Shown: positions 1 to 10,157, counted from the stretch's first letter. The stretch: DNA of 64,000 nt from Henricia sp. BOLD:AAB3569 (GCA_037783545.1 JBBELK010000213.1:124001-188000); one strand, 5' to 3'. Notes: a model not told the origin generated them from the letters alone. Numbers and translations are program-made.

Positions 1-185
1 TTACGCACAGACCGCTCGCCGCGTCATTTTGTGCATTACATGTACTTTATGCATTAATTTTATCATTTATTTATCTCAGAAATGCAACATTTGCGACAGA
101 AGTGCAAGTGGGAAGTATCTTAGGCCATGAGAATAAAAGTTATAGATTTGCGTCCGGGCATTTTTGAAATGACATGAGGCTTTTT

Positions 186-210
186 TTCATTATTCATTAT
201 TCATTATTTT
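186..210. repeat. Short AT-rich tandem repeat, 7-bp unit
   Basis: Three consecutive copies of a 7-bp ATTATTC-type unit follow a T-run. This is an ordinary microsatellite-scale repeat; no function is implied. Confidence 0.7.
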
Positions 211-293
211 CTCGTACTAGCTTCTTCAACGATGTAATTGCAATATGTATGTAGTTATTAATGCTAGTGATGCGTAATACCATGTGTACTGCT

Positions 294-366
294 AGCCCTA
301 AAGTTAGGGCTGTAAATTGCTCGCTTTTCCAATCTGACTTTTTACAGTCGCAAATCACAGCCCTAA
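294..366. repeat. Overlapping inverted repeats
   Basis: Positions 294-301 (AGCCCTAA) pair with 304-311 (TTAGGGCT) in a near-continuous palindrome. The second arm extended to 313 (TTAGGGCTGT) can instead pair with 357-366 (ACAGCCCTAA). Two alternative hairpins therefore share one arm. It may be a remnant of a small hairpin element; no flanking target duplication was identified. Confidence 0.6.
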
Positions 367-573
367 GGCAGGGTAGTACGACAATACTCAGTCTGAAACT
401 GCTCAAATCTGACAAAGTTCTACTACAAATATCGTCCGAAGCACATCAGACCGAGCACTTTCACATACACCATTGTAATCCTGAGAGTCTAGTGTTTCAT
501 AAAATAACAGTAACGCTTACGGAATCGTCAATTTGGCCATCTACGATGTCTGGAAACATTGGACAAAATTCGG

Positions 574-908
574 ACAACGTTCTGAGCCGCATTCCCTGGG
601 CGACGCCATCTTACATGTAGCTGATATGCTGGCGCTTCTCGATCATGAGACGTCAAGGAGCCCGGCTAACTATGCAATATGCATAATTCATATTGGCGTC
701 ACGTGTGTTTATCCCAGCTGGCAATACGTCACGCGCGCAGTGCAGCTAGTTATCGAACTGTGCGAGTGACGTATTGCCAGCTGGGATAAACACACGGACG
801 TCAATATGAATTATGCACGAGCTGGGCTCCTTGACCGAGAAGCGCCACCACGCGTCCAGCATATCAGCTAAGATGGCGTCGCCCAGGGAATGCGGCTCAG
901 AACGTTGT
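574..908. mobile_element. Foldback element with long imperfect inverted arms
   Basis: The left arm (about 574-732) and right arm (about 766-908) are reverse complements over roughly 140-155 bp, separated by a loop of about 33 bp (733-765). Matching stretches include the outer ACAACGTT end, the GCCGCATTCCCTGGGCGACG segment and the inner GCAATACGTCAC end. The arms differ by several small indels: 6 bp extra in the left arm near 614, about 9 bp extra in the right arm, and about 11 bp extra in the left arm near 645. The hairpin is therefore old enough to have diverged. It encodes no protein, so it is best read as a non-autonomous foldback or MITE-like DNA element. I could not identify a target-site duplication, so the superfamily is open. 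Confidence 0.7.
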
Positions 909-1136
909 ACTTGTAGGCCTATGGTAAAATCATGAAAATCGGGGAAAATTAGTGTTGAACGTGTACTGTAAACTACACGTCATTTTGTTTAAAACTGTCG
1001 CGAGATTTTAAAAAACAAAGACAAAATTCAAACGTTTTCTTACCATCCATGTGCATGATGTACCGGTACGTCTACGTCTGTGCCGCTTTGAAATCCAGCC
1101 GTTAACATTTATACAGCCTTCGCGCGCGCGGTCCGG

Positions 1137-1261
1137 TAGATTGGTTCCCGATCCCTATAGATTGGTTCGCTTATTGCGAAAATATCCTGTGTGGAATATG
1201 TGGACGGGAACCAGTCTAGCGGTCCGGTTGATATCGGGTAGACAGTAGACTGGTTCCCTGT
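1137..1261. repeat. Four copies of a TAGAYTGGTTCCC-like motif in mixed orientation
   Basis: Copies lie at 1,137-1,152 (plus), about 1,158-1,170 (plus, shorter), 1,203-1,218 (minus) and 1,246-1,261 (plus). A GCGGTCCGGT segment also occurs twice, just before the first copy and just after the minus-strand copy. The mixture of direct and inverted copies could form hairpins. The origin is unknown; a decayed hairpin element is one possibility. Confidence 0.6.
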
Positions 1262-1756
1262 CCGCGCGCATAAACATCTGAAAATAGTGCCCATAATTTT
1301 GAAATTGCAAAACTATCCCACCGAAATCCACAAATCGAAAAGGGAAAATTTATTGCTGGGGTTGCATTTTTTTTAGAACAGGTCGTCGCTAGTGGACCTT
1401 GCCTACTCAAATCTTCTAACTAAGCATTTGTGCTGCAGAAAATATTCGAGAACAATTCTGGACATTATTGTCCTTGCAGTGTGTTGGCTTTGCAAGAAAT
1501 TGTGACAAGTAACACTACCACTTAATTAGTGCAAACAATATTTGGTCTGCCGAACGAGTCTGTTTTTTGTTGTGTGCGGATTTGGGCGTGTTCTAAACTC
1601 ATATTCATGCTAAATTTCACATAATTGCACCTATGCACTAGGTGACATTTTCAACCACCAAATACCAAAATCGGCAGTAAGTGCAAGCATATATTTATAC
1701 AAGGCTTACCGTGTTGGTTCCCGGCGCCGTGGTAGCCTGCGTATACTTAAAGATAG
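1262..1756. other. Low-copy sequence without a recognisable feature
   Basis: I see no gene, RNA gene or clear repeat here. It is AT-rich non-coding sequence between the TAGAYTGGTTCCC cluster and the twin hairpin elements. Confidence 0.55.
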
Positions 1757-1879
1757 TTAAAGGCAGAGCTCGTCAATGCGCGCGTGAGGCCAAATTCGTG
1801 GCACGAAATGTGCAGCTCTATGCCTTTGCTATGGAGTTGCGTATTTCGTGGCACGAATTTGACGAGCCTCTGCCTTTAA
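1757..1879. mobile_element. TTAA-bounded hairpin element (MITE-like), copy 1
   Basis: The element starts TTAAAGGCAGAG and ends with its complement CTCTGCCTTTAA. Nearly the whole length folds on itself around a centre near 1,828. The right arm lacks a 17-bp GC-rich segment (1,776-1,792 in the left arm) that lies between two CAA triplets, so a deletion between short direct repeats is likely. TTAA at both ends is the target duplication expected of piggyBac-type and some other DNA elements, but the AGGCA termini do not settle the superfamily. It has no coding capacity. Confidence 0.75.
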
Positions 1880-1887
1880 CGTTTGAA

Positions 1888-2025
1888 TTTAAAGGCACAG
1901 GATCGTTAGCAATGCGCGCGCGCCAAATTCGTGCCACGAAATACGCAGCTCCATAGCAAAGGCATGGACCTGCGTATTTTTTGGCACGAATTTGGCGCGC
2001 ATTGCTGACGAGCCTGTGCCTTTAA
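1888..2025. mobile_element. TTAA-bounded hairpin element (MITE-like), copy 2
   Basis: The element starts TTTAAAGGCACAGG and ends CCTGTGCCTTTAA. Its arms (about 1,888-1,952 and 1,958-2,025) are reverse complements with few mismatches. Its inner sequence (CCAAATTCGTGCCACGAAAT, then CGCAGCTCCAT) matches the neighbouring hairpin at 1,757-1,879, so the two belong to one family. Only about 8 bp separate them. It encodes no protein and is probably a non-autonomous DNA transposon. Confidence 0.78.
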
Positions 2026-2103
2026 GGCTACAACCACTAAACAGCGCGGTACGAGGAAGCTTTTGCATATTGTCCAAAAATGTTTTTTGTAAATGGGCGA
2101 AGT

Positions 2104-2417
2104 GTGGTATTGTCGGCCTCGGCGTTGACAGGCGAGTTCATAAATACCACTCCGGACACGATCGGACATCGTGTTGTCCATGTCCAAAAAATGTGTACAT
2201 GTTAGGTGACCGGAAAGAGAGTGGTATTTTCGGACTCAAAAATACCATAATTGAAAAAAATGACCAGTGGTCACTCGTGTCCGAATCGTCAGGCATTGGC
2301 AGAAACAGACCAATTAGTATTTTCGGACTCAGCGTCGACAGGCGAGTTCAACGGTAACACTTCGGACACAGTCGAACATTGGGTTAGGTTCTGTAGTTAT
2401 GTCTGAAAATGTGTAGG
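2104..2417. repeat. Degenerate direct repeats of about 100-110 bp
   Basis: A segment beginning GTGGTATTGTCGG (2,104) and one beginning AGTATTTTCGGACTC (about 2,315) stay alignable for about 100 bp. Both contain GACAGGCGAGTTCA, then CGGACAC, then an AAATGTGTA end. A partial third copy starts near 2,220. Identity is clearly below that of the satellites downstream, so the duplication is old. Confidence 0.55.
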
Positions 2418-3510
2418 AAAAAGTGACCATCGTAACGCTATTGTCCCATATGTTTATACACTAGCGTAAACCCTATGGTATTTCGTCCTCCGTGGGTTTT
2501 GTGAATAATTTACTTTTTGCCGAGCTGACGGGTGTGTGGCAAGTTGTAGGGGTACAACCCTGCCGTTTTGCCATTTTTCGAAAAATGTTGAAAGCCTCGG
2601 TTTCGGCCGAAAAAAATTAGTGTGAGGTGCGTGGCACCAAGGAGTTCATTTCCGAAATTTAATCTCGATCGGACAAGGGATGGGTCAGTTATGGACGTTT
2701 TCGTGATGTTGAAGGGCGCCCTCTGTTGTTTGGTTTTCTATTTCCGCTTATAACGTTTGAACCCCTTGGCCGATTTTGACCGGACCTCAAACAGCGTGTA
2801 GCGCATGTTTCCGCGTATCTCGTATTAAAATTTGACTCTTCTGTAACCTTGTATTGTCTAATTACGGCCGTTTTACGAGACCCATGTGTTTTTCTCAATT
2901 TCTGCTAAAAATAGAGAACCCTTTCGCCGATTGCAACTAAACTTGGACAGACGTTGAGCAGGGAGGGTCCACATCTCTCGTCCAAGTGTGGTTGCGATCG
3001 GTCGCTCTAGCGACCAGTTATATCAAAAATACCGCTTTTGGGGGGATGGCCGTAACCCCGCCCCCCATCGTCCCATTGGCTCCGCAGTACTTTTTAATTG
3101 TAGCGTTCGACATTCTGCATAAGGTGTTAAAAGGACAAGTGTATCGGAATCTGCGTTGTCGAGTTATTGCCCAAAATGTGTACGAGTAAAGTGAATATCG
3201 TAACGCTATGGGATTTCGTACTTGCGTTTTTTTTGGGTGTATTTCTCCTATCTATTTGTACACAGTTTTTTAATCGTTAATTAATGAAGAACGCTCAGGC
3301 CGATTTTGACCAAACTTTGAAAGATTGTGTGACTGGTAAGGAGGTATCTTTTGTCTTATGAGCGTGAACTCATTTGGTCATTCCGTTGTCCAGTTATAGG
3401 GTCAGTAAGTAAAGATTGTGGCCTTAAAGTCTATTGGATTTTGTACGTGAATTATTTTAAGGACACTAGGCCCCGTTGCGATGCATACTGACTACCGTCA
3501 GCTACGTCTA

Positions 3511-3570
3511 CGGCCGCCATCTTGTTTTTCCTGCCTTCTACCGCCGCCATCTTGCTTTTAGACCTCCTAT
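3511..3570. repeat. 30-bp tandem duplication
   Basis: Two adjacent 30-bp copies (3,511-3,540 and 3,541-3,570) share a CGCCATCTTG core followed by a T-rich tail and CCT. They differ by several substitutions. This is a minor local duplication. Confidence 0.65.
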
Positions 3571-3918
3571 ACCTTTGTGCACAAGCGTAAACCCTATGGA
3601 TTTTCGTACTTTGTCGTTTTTCGAGGGTTTATATAGGTTAGTACACTGTAGTTTAAAGTCTCCCATGTTTGTGCACAGCTAGTGCGCCCTCAAGTATAAC
3701 GGTATTGTGTGCACCCAGACTGCGTTAAAGGAGGCGCGCACGTTTTCGTAACGCTATGGGATTTTCGTACTTGGTCGTTTTTCGATCACCTGCCATAGGG
3801 TTTGTACACAGTACGGTGAAAGTGTACTGCTGTGGGGTTTGAACCTCTGTAACTTCGAAACCGAGGCTCGTATGGGGTTCATTGCCTCATATATCTTGAT
3901 CGTTAAGCGATGACGTAA

Positions 3919-4007
3919 CCAGTCGAAGGTAGTCGTAGGCGGTTTATATGCATTTTTATGAAGTCGTAGCCAGTCGTAGGTAGTCGTATGTAGTCGTAGG
4001 AGGTTTT
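3919..4007. repeat. AGTCGTAGGT-type minisatellite
   Basis: A 10-bp AGTCGTAGGT-like unit occurs twice at 3,920-3,939 and about four to five times at 3,962-4,000, each run ending in a GG-AGG or GCGG plus TTT segment. The second run looks like an expanded duplicate of the first. It lies just before the start of satellite 1. Confidence 0.7.
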
Positions 4008-4080
4008 TGAGCACCTCCCATATGTTTACACAGTCTGAAGTCCCCCATAGGGTAGTGTGCACTTGTGGTCAGTACAGTAG

Positions 4081-4941
4081 CACACACTAATTAATCACAT
4101 TATTTTTCCTACGTTTTGTTCACAGGTGATATTTTGGTTAAAATGACGTAACTATCACTCACTGGAAAGCGGTGACTGCAGAACCAGAAATGTTGGCGTT
4201 GTAGAATTGTTTTCACAGCGTGTAGCACACCACAAAAAAATCACGTTATTTTGTGAGGTTTTACTTAAAGGCGTTTTTCTTGTGAAAAGTACGGTATTTT
4301 AACTAAACCTACTTACGGTAAGTATATAGATTTGAACGGGAAATGAAGGTGTAAAATTTGGCCAATATCGTGATTTCGAAACAACGAAATGACGTAATTT
4401 TCTTAGGTTACAATCGCAGGTGATTGTTGGGTGCAAATAACATAATTTTAACTTATTGACAGACGGTGAACATCGGCGTTGCACAATTGTGTCTGCAACG
4501 TGCAGCACACACTAAATAGTCACGTAATTATGTGAGGTTTTAGTGTCAAGTATTTTTCTGGGGATAGTTACGTCATATTGTCTAACTGACTGGCGGTCCA
4601 TGTACAACGGGAAATATTGGTTTTGTAAAATTGTGTCAATTATGTCTGGCATGCACCAAATAATCACGCTACTTTTTCTAGGTTATATTTACTGGTGATT
4701 TTTATGGTGAAAATTAAGTACTTTTCACCTACTTACCGACGGGGACTATAAAACGAAAAAAAGTTGGTATGGCAAAATTGTGCCACTAACGTGAGGCACA
4801 CACAAAATGATGCACGTTATTTGCTAAAGATTTATTCGCATGTGTTTTTCTGGTAAAAATGACGTGAATTTCACTTAATGTCAGACAGTGACTGTAGAAC
4901 GAGAAATATTTGCATTCTAAAATCGTGAGAACAATGTGTAG
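4081..4941. repeat. Satellite 1 unit 1 (diverged left-edge unit, 861 bp)
   Basis: This is the first complete unit. It keeps all six subunits but has many private substitutions and small indels relative to the central units, and it is 8 bp shorter. This fits an array edge that escapes homogenisation. Confidence 0.85.
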
Positions 4942-5810
4942 CACACACTAATTAATCACGTGATTTTTGCTACGCTTTGTTCACAGGTAAATGTTTGGTT
5001 AAAATGACGTAACTATTACTCACTGGAAAGCGGTGACTGCAGAACCAAAAATGTTGGCGTTGTTAAATTGTTTTCACAGCGTGTGGCACACACCACAAAA
5101 ATCACGTTATTTTGTGAGGTTTTGTTTACAGGCGCTTTTCTTGTGAAAATGACGGTATTTTAACTAAACCGACTTACAATAAGAATAGAACGGGAAATAA
5201 AGGTATTGTAAATTTGTGCCAATATCGTGATTTCGAAACTACGAAATGACGTAATTTTATTAGGTTACAATCGCAGGTGATTTTTGGGTGAAAATAACAT
5301 AATTGTAACTTATTGACAGACGGTGGCTGTCCAACGGAAAACATCGGCGTTGCACAATTGTGTATGCAACGTGCAGCACACACCAAATAGTCACGTAATT
5401 CTGTGAGGTTTTAGTGTCAAGTATTTTTCTGGTGATAGTTACGTCATTTTGACTAACTGACTGGCGGTCCATGTAGAACGGGAAATATTGGTTTTGTGAA
5501 ATTGTGTCAATTACGTCCGGCATGCACCAAATAATCACGCTACTTTTTCTAGGTTATAATTACTGGTGATTTTTATGGTGAAAAATAAGTACTTTTCACC
5601 TACTTACGGACGGTGACTATAGAACGAGAAATGTTGGTGTTGCCAAATTGTGCCGCCAACGTGTGGCACACACAAAATGATCACGTTATTTACTGAAGAT
5701 TTATTCGCATGTGTTTTTCTGGTAAAAATGACGTGAATTTCACTTAATGTCAGACGGTGACTGTAGAACGAGAAATGTTTGCATTCTAAAATCGTGAGTA
5801 CAATGTGTAG
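4942..5810. repeat. Satellite 1 unit 2 (869 bp)
   Basis: The first subunit is still diverged (TTTTTGCTACGC where central units have ATTTCCTACG). From about 5,100 the sequence follows the central consensus closely. It marks the change from edge to core of the array. Confidence 0.85.
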
Positions 5811-6680
5811 CACACACTAATTAATCACGTTGTATTTCCTACGTTTTGTTTACAGGTGAATTTTTTGTTAAAATGACGTAACTATCACTCACTGGAAAGC
5901 GGTGACTGCAGAACCAGAAATGTTGGCGTTGTTAAATTGTTTCTATACAGCGTGTGGCACACACCACAAAAATCACGTTATTTTGTGAGGTTTTATTCAC
6001 AGGCGCTTTTCTTGTGAAAATGACGGTATTTTAACTAAACCGACTTACAGTAAGTATAGAACGGGAAATAAAGGTGTCGTAAAATTGTGCCAATATCGTG
6101 ATTTCGAAAGCACGAAATGACGTTATTTCTTAGGTTACAATCGCAGGTGATTTTTGGGTGAAAATAACATAATTGTAACTTATTGACAGACTTTGACTGT
6201 CTAACGGAAAACATCGGCGTTGCACAATTGTGTCTGCAACGTGTAGCACACACCAAATAGTCACGTAATTCTGTGAGGTTTTAGTGTCAAGTATTTTTCT
6301 GGTGATAGTTACGTCATTTTGACTAACTGACTGGCGGTCCATGTAGAACGGGAAATATTGGGTTTGTAAAATTGTGTCAATTACGTCCGGCATGCACCAA
6401 ATAATCACGCTACTTTTTCTAGGTTATAATTACTGGTGATTTTTATGGTGAAAAATAAGTACTTTTCACCTACTTACGGACGGTGACTATAGAACGAGAA
6501 ATGTTGGTGTTGCCAAATTGTGCCGCCAACGTGTGGCACACACAAAATGATCACGTTATTTACTGAAGATTTATTCGCATGTGTTTTTCTGGTAAAAATG
6601 ACGTGAATTTCACTTAATGTCAGACGGTGACTGTAGAACGAGAAATGTTTGCATTCTAAAATCGTGAGTACAATGTGTAG
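5811..6680. repeat. Satellite 1 unit 3 (870 bp)
   Basis: A core-like unit with a 2-bp insertion (TTTCTATACAGC) near 5,940 and a 1-bp loss near 6,123. It also has private substitutions such as GACTTTGACTGTC near 6,190. Confidence 0.88.
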
Positions 6681-7549
6681 CACACACTAATTAATCACGT
6701 TATATTTCCTACGTTTTGTTCACAGGTGAATTTTTGGTTAAAATGACGTAACTATCACTCACTGGAAAGCGGTGACTGCAGAACCAGAAATGTTGGCGTT
6801 GTTAAATTGTTTCTACAGCGTGTGGCACACACCACAAAAATCACGTTATTTTGTGAGGTTTTATTCACAGGCGCTTTTCTTGTGAAAATGACGGTATTTT
6901 AACTAAACCGACTTACAGTAAGTATAAAACGGGAAATAAAGGTGTCGTAAAATTGTGCCAATATCGTGATTTCGAAACCACGAAATGACGTAATTTTTTT
7001 AGGTTACAATCGCAGGTGATTTTTGGGTGAAAATAACATAATTGTAACTTATTGACAGACGGTGGCTGTCCAACGGAAAACATCGGCGTTGCACAATTGT
7101 GTCTGCAACGTGTAGCACACACCAAATAGTCACGTAATTCTGTGAGGTTTTAGTGTCAAGTATTTTTCTGGTGATAGTTACGTCATTTTGACTAACTGAC
7201 TGGCGGTCCATGTAGAACGGGAAATATTGGTTTTGTGAAATTGTGTCAATTACGTCCGGCATGCACCAAATAATCACGCTACTTTTTCTAGGTTATAATT
7301 ACTGGTGATATTTATGGTGAAAAATAAGTACTTTTCACCTACTTACGGACGGTGACTATAGAACGAGAAATGTTGGTGTTGCCAAATTGTGCCGCCAACG
7401 TGTGGCACACACAAAATGATCACGTTATTTACTGAAGATTTATTCGCATGTGTTTTTCTGGTAAAAATGACGTGAATTTCACTTAATGTCAGACGGTGAC
7501 TGTAGAACGAGAAATGTTTGCATTCTAAAATCGTGAGTACAATGTGTAG
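6681..7549. repeat. Satellite 1 unit 4 (869 bp, subunits mapped)
   Basis: Subunit starts are 6,681 (S1, 145 bp), 6,826 (S2, 145), about 6,971 (S3, 145), 7,116 (S4, 144), 7,260 (S5, 146) and 7,406 (S6, 144), which sum to 869. Most subunit boundaries carry a GTGTGGCACAC or GTGTAGCACAC dyad. The S2/S3 boundary instead carries the near-palindrome CGTGATTTCGAAACCACG at 6,965-6,982. Confidence 0.9.
6965..6982. repeat. 18-bp near-palindrome once per satellite 1 unit
   Basis: CGTGATTTCGAAACCACG is self-complementary at 16 of 18 positions, with a perfect TTTCGAAA centre. The same site sits at the S2/S3 boundary of every complete unit. In units 1-3 the right arm carries a mutation (for example CAACG near 4,377 and GCACG near 6,110). 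Confidence 0.8.
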
Positions 7550-8418
7550 CACACACTAATTAATCACGTTATATTTCCTACGTTTTGTTCACAGGTGAAT
7601 TTTTGGTTAAAATGACGTAACTATCACTCACTGGAAAGCGGTGACTGCAGAACCAGAAATGTTGGCGTTGTTAAATTGTTTCTACAGCGTGTGGCACACA
7701 CCACAAAAATCACGTTATTTTGTGAGGTTTTATTCACAGGCGCTTTTCTTGTGAAAATGACGGTATTTTAACTAAACCGACTTACAGTAAGTATAAAACG
7801 GGAAATAAAGGTGTCGTAAAATTGTGCCAATATCGTGATTTCGAAACCACGAAATGACGTAATTTTTTTAGGTTACAATCGCAGGTGATTTTTGGGTGAA
7901 AATAACATAATTGTAACTTATTGACAGACGGTGGCTGTCCAACGGAAAACATCGGCGTTGCACAATTGTGTCTGCAACGTGTAGCACACACCAAATAGTC
8001 ACGTAATTCTGTGAGGTTTTAGTGTCAAGTATTTTTCTGGTGATAGTTACATCATTTTGACTAACTGACTGGCGGTCCATGTAGAACGGGAAATATTGGT
8101 TTTGTAAAATTGTGTCAATTACGTCCGGCATGCACCAAATAATCACGCTACTTTTTCTTGGTTATAATTACTGGTGATTTTTATGGTGAAAAATAAGTAC
8201 TTTTCACCTACTTACGGACGGTGACTATAGAACGAGAAATGTTGGTGTTGCCAAATTGTGCCGCCAACGTGTGGCACACACAAAATGATCACGTTATTTA
8301 CTGAAGATTTATTCGCATGTGTTTTTCTGGTAAAAATGACGTGAATTTCACTTAATGTCAGACGGTGACTGTAGAACGAGAAATGTTTGCATTCTAAAAT
8401 CGTGAGTACAATGTGTAG
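7550..8418. repeat. Satellite 1 unit 5 (869 bp)
   Basis: A core unit that differs from unit 4 at only a handful of positions, for example TTACATCAT in place of TTACGTCAT near 8,047 and CTTGG in place of CTAGG near 8,157. These variants are shared with unit 6, which shows recent duplication. Confidence 0.9.
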
Positions 8419-9288
8419 CACACACTAATTAATCACGTTATATTTCCTACGTTTTGTTCACAGGTGAATTTTTGGTTAAAATGACGTAACTATCACTCAC
8501 TGGAAAGCGGTGACTGCATGAACCAGAAATGTTGGCGTTGTTAAATTGTTTCTACAGCGTGTGGCACACACCACAAAAATCACGTTATTTTGTGAGGTTT
8601 TATTCACAGGCGCTTTTCTTGTGAAAATGACGGTATTTTAACTAAACCGACTTACAGTAAGTATAAAACGGGAAATAAAGGTGTCGTAAAATTGTGCCAA
8701 TATCGTGATTTCGAAACCACGAAATGACGTAATTTTTTTAGGTTACAATCGCAGGTGATTTTTGGGTGAAAATAACATAATTGTAACTTATTGACAGACG
8801 GTGGCTGTCCAACGGAAAACATCGGCGTTGCACAATTGTGTCTGCAACGTGTAGCACACACCAAATAGTCACGTAATTCTGTGAGGTTTTAGTGTCAAGT
8901 ATTTTTCTGGTGATAGTTACATCATTTTGACTAACTGACTGGCGGTCCATGTAGAACGGGAAATATTGGTTTTGTAAAATTGTGTCAATTACGTCCGGCA
9001 TGCACCAAATAATCACGCTACTTTTTCTTGGTTATAATTACTGGTGATTTTTATGGTGAAAAATAAGTACTTTTCACCTACTTACGGACGGTGACTATAG
9101 AACGAGAAATGTTGGTGTTGCCAAATTGTGCCGCCAACGTGTGGCACACACAAAATGATCACGTTATTTACTGAAGATTTATTCGCATGTGTTTTTCTGG
9201 TAAAAATGACGTGAATTTCACTTAATGTCAGACGGTGACTGTAGAACGAGAAATGTTTGCATTCTAAAATCGTGAGTACAATGTGTAG
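8419..9288. repeat. Satellite 1 unit 6 (870 bp)
   Basis: As read, it is identical to unit 5 except for one inserted T (GACTGCATGAACC) near 8,519. It is the youngest visible duplication in satellite 1. Confidence 0.9.
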
Positions 9289-10157
9289 CACACACTAATT
9301 AATCACGTTATATTTCCTACGTTTTGTTCACAGGTGAATTTTTGGTTAAAATGACGTAACTATCACTCACTGGAAAGCGGTGACTGCAGAACCAGAAATG
9401 TTGGCGTTGTTAAATTGTTTCTACAGCGTGTGGCACACACCACAAAAATCACGTTATTTTGTGAGGTTTTATTCACAGGCGCTTTTCTTGTGAAAATGAC
9501 GGTATTTTAACTAAACCGACTTACAGTAAGTATATAACGGGAAATAAAGGTGTCGTAAAATTGTGCCAATATCGTGATTTCGAAACCACGAAATGACGTA
9601 ATTTTCTTAGGTTACAATCGCAGGTGATTTTTGGGTGAAAATAACATAATTGTAACTTATTGACAGACGGTGGCTGTCCAACGGAAAACATCGGCGTTGC
9701 ACAATTGTGTCTGCAACGTGTAGCACACATCAAATAGTCACGTAATTCTGTGAGGTTTTAGTGTCAAGTATTTTTCTGGTGATAGTTACATCATTTTGAC
9801 TAACTGACTGGCGGTCCATGTAGAACGGGAAATATTGGTTTTGTAAAATTGTGTCAATTACGTCCGGCATGCACCAAATAATCACGCTACTTTTTCTAGG
9901 TTATAATTACTGGTGATTTTTATGGTGAAAAATAAGTACTTTTCACCTACTTACGGACGGTGACTATAGAACGAGAAATGTTGGTGTTGCCAAATTGTGC
10001 CGCCAACGTGTGGCACACACAAAATGATCACGTTATTTACTGAAGATTTATTCGCATGTGTTTTTCTGGTAAAAATGACGTGAATTTCACTTAATGTCAG
10101 ACGGTGACTGTAGAACGAGAAATGTTTGCATTCTAAAATCGTGAGTACAATGTGTAG
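9289..10157. repeat. Satellite 1 unit 7 (869 bp)
   Basis: A core unit that shares TTACATCAT with units 5 and 6 but has the CTAGG form of the S5 block and private changes (AGTATATAACGGG near 9,528, CACACATCAAA near 9,725). Confidence 0.9.

Larger units (their letters stand above)
1..573. other. Low-copy flank without a recognisable gene
   Basis: I see no convincing coding sequence here. The open frames are short, overlap on both strands and show no domain I recognise. The stretch holds a short tandem repeat near 186-210 and a set of inverted repeats at 294-366, listed separately. No tRNA-like or other RNA gene signature was found by eye. Confidence 0.6.
2026..4068. other. Decayed repeat-rich flank, no gene
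   Basis: I see no supported gene. The segment carries weak, dispersed direct repeats. A phrase like CGTAACGCTATGGGATTT followed by TCGTACTT recurs at 2,465, 3,199, 3,586 and 3,747 with substitutions. A GCCGATTTTGACC-like phrase recurs near 2,770, 2,928 and 3,300. The spacing is irregular, so this looks like an old, heavily mutated repeat domain rather than an active array. Confidence 0.55.

Noticed and set aside
261..620. 119-codon plus-strand frame in the left flank
   Set aside because: It overlaps an opposite-strand frame and runs into the foldback element. It has no recognisable domain, so it is most likely a chance frame.
1681..2357. Frames of 62-121 codons over the hairpin elements
   Set aside because: They lie within the inverted arms of the TTAA-bounded elements and appear on both strands because the arms are complementary.
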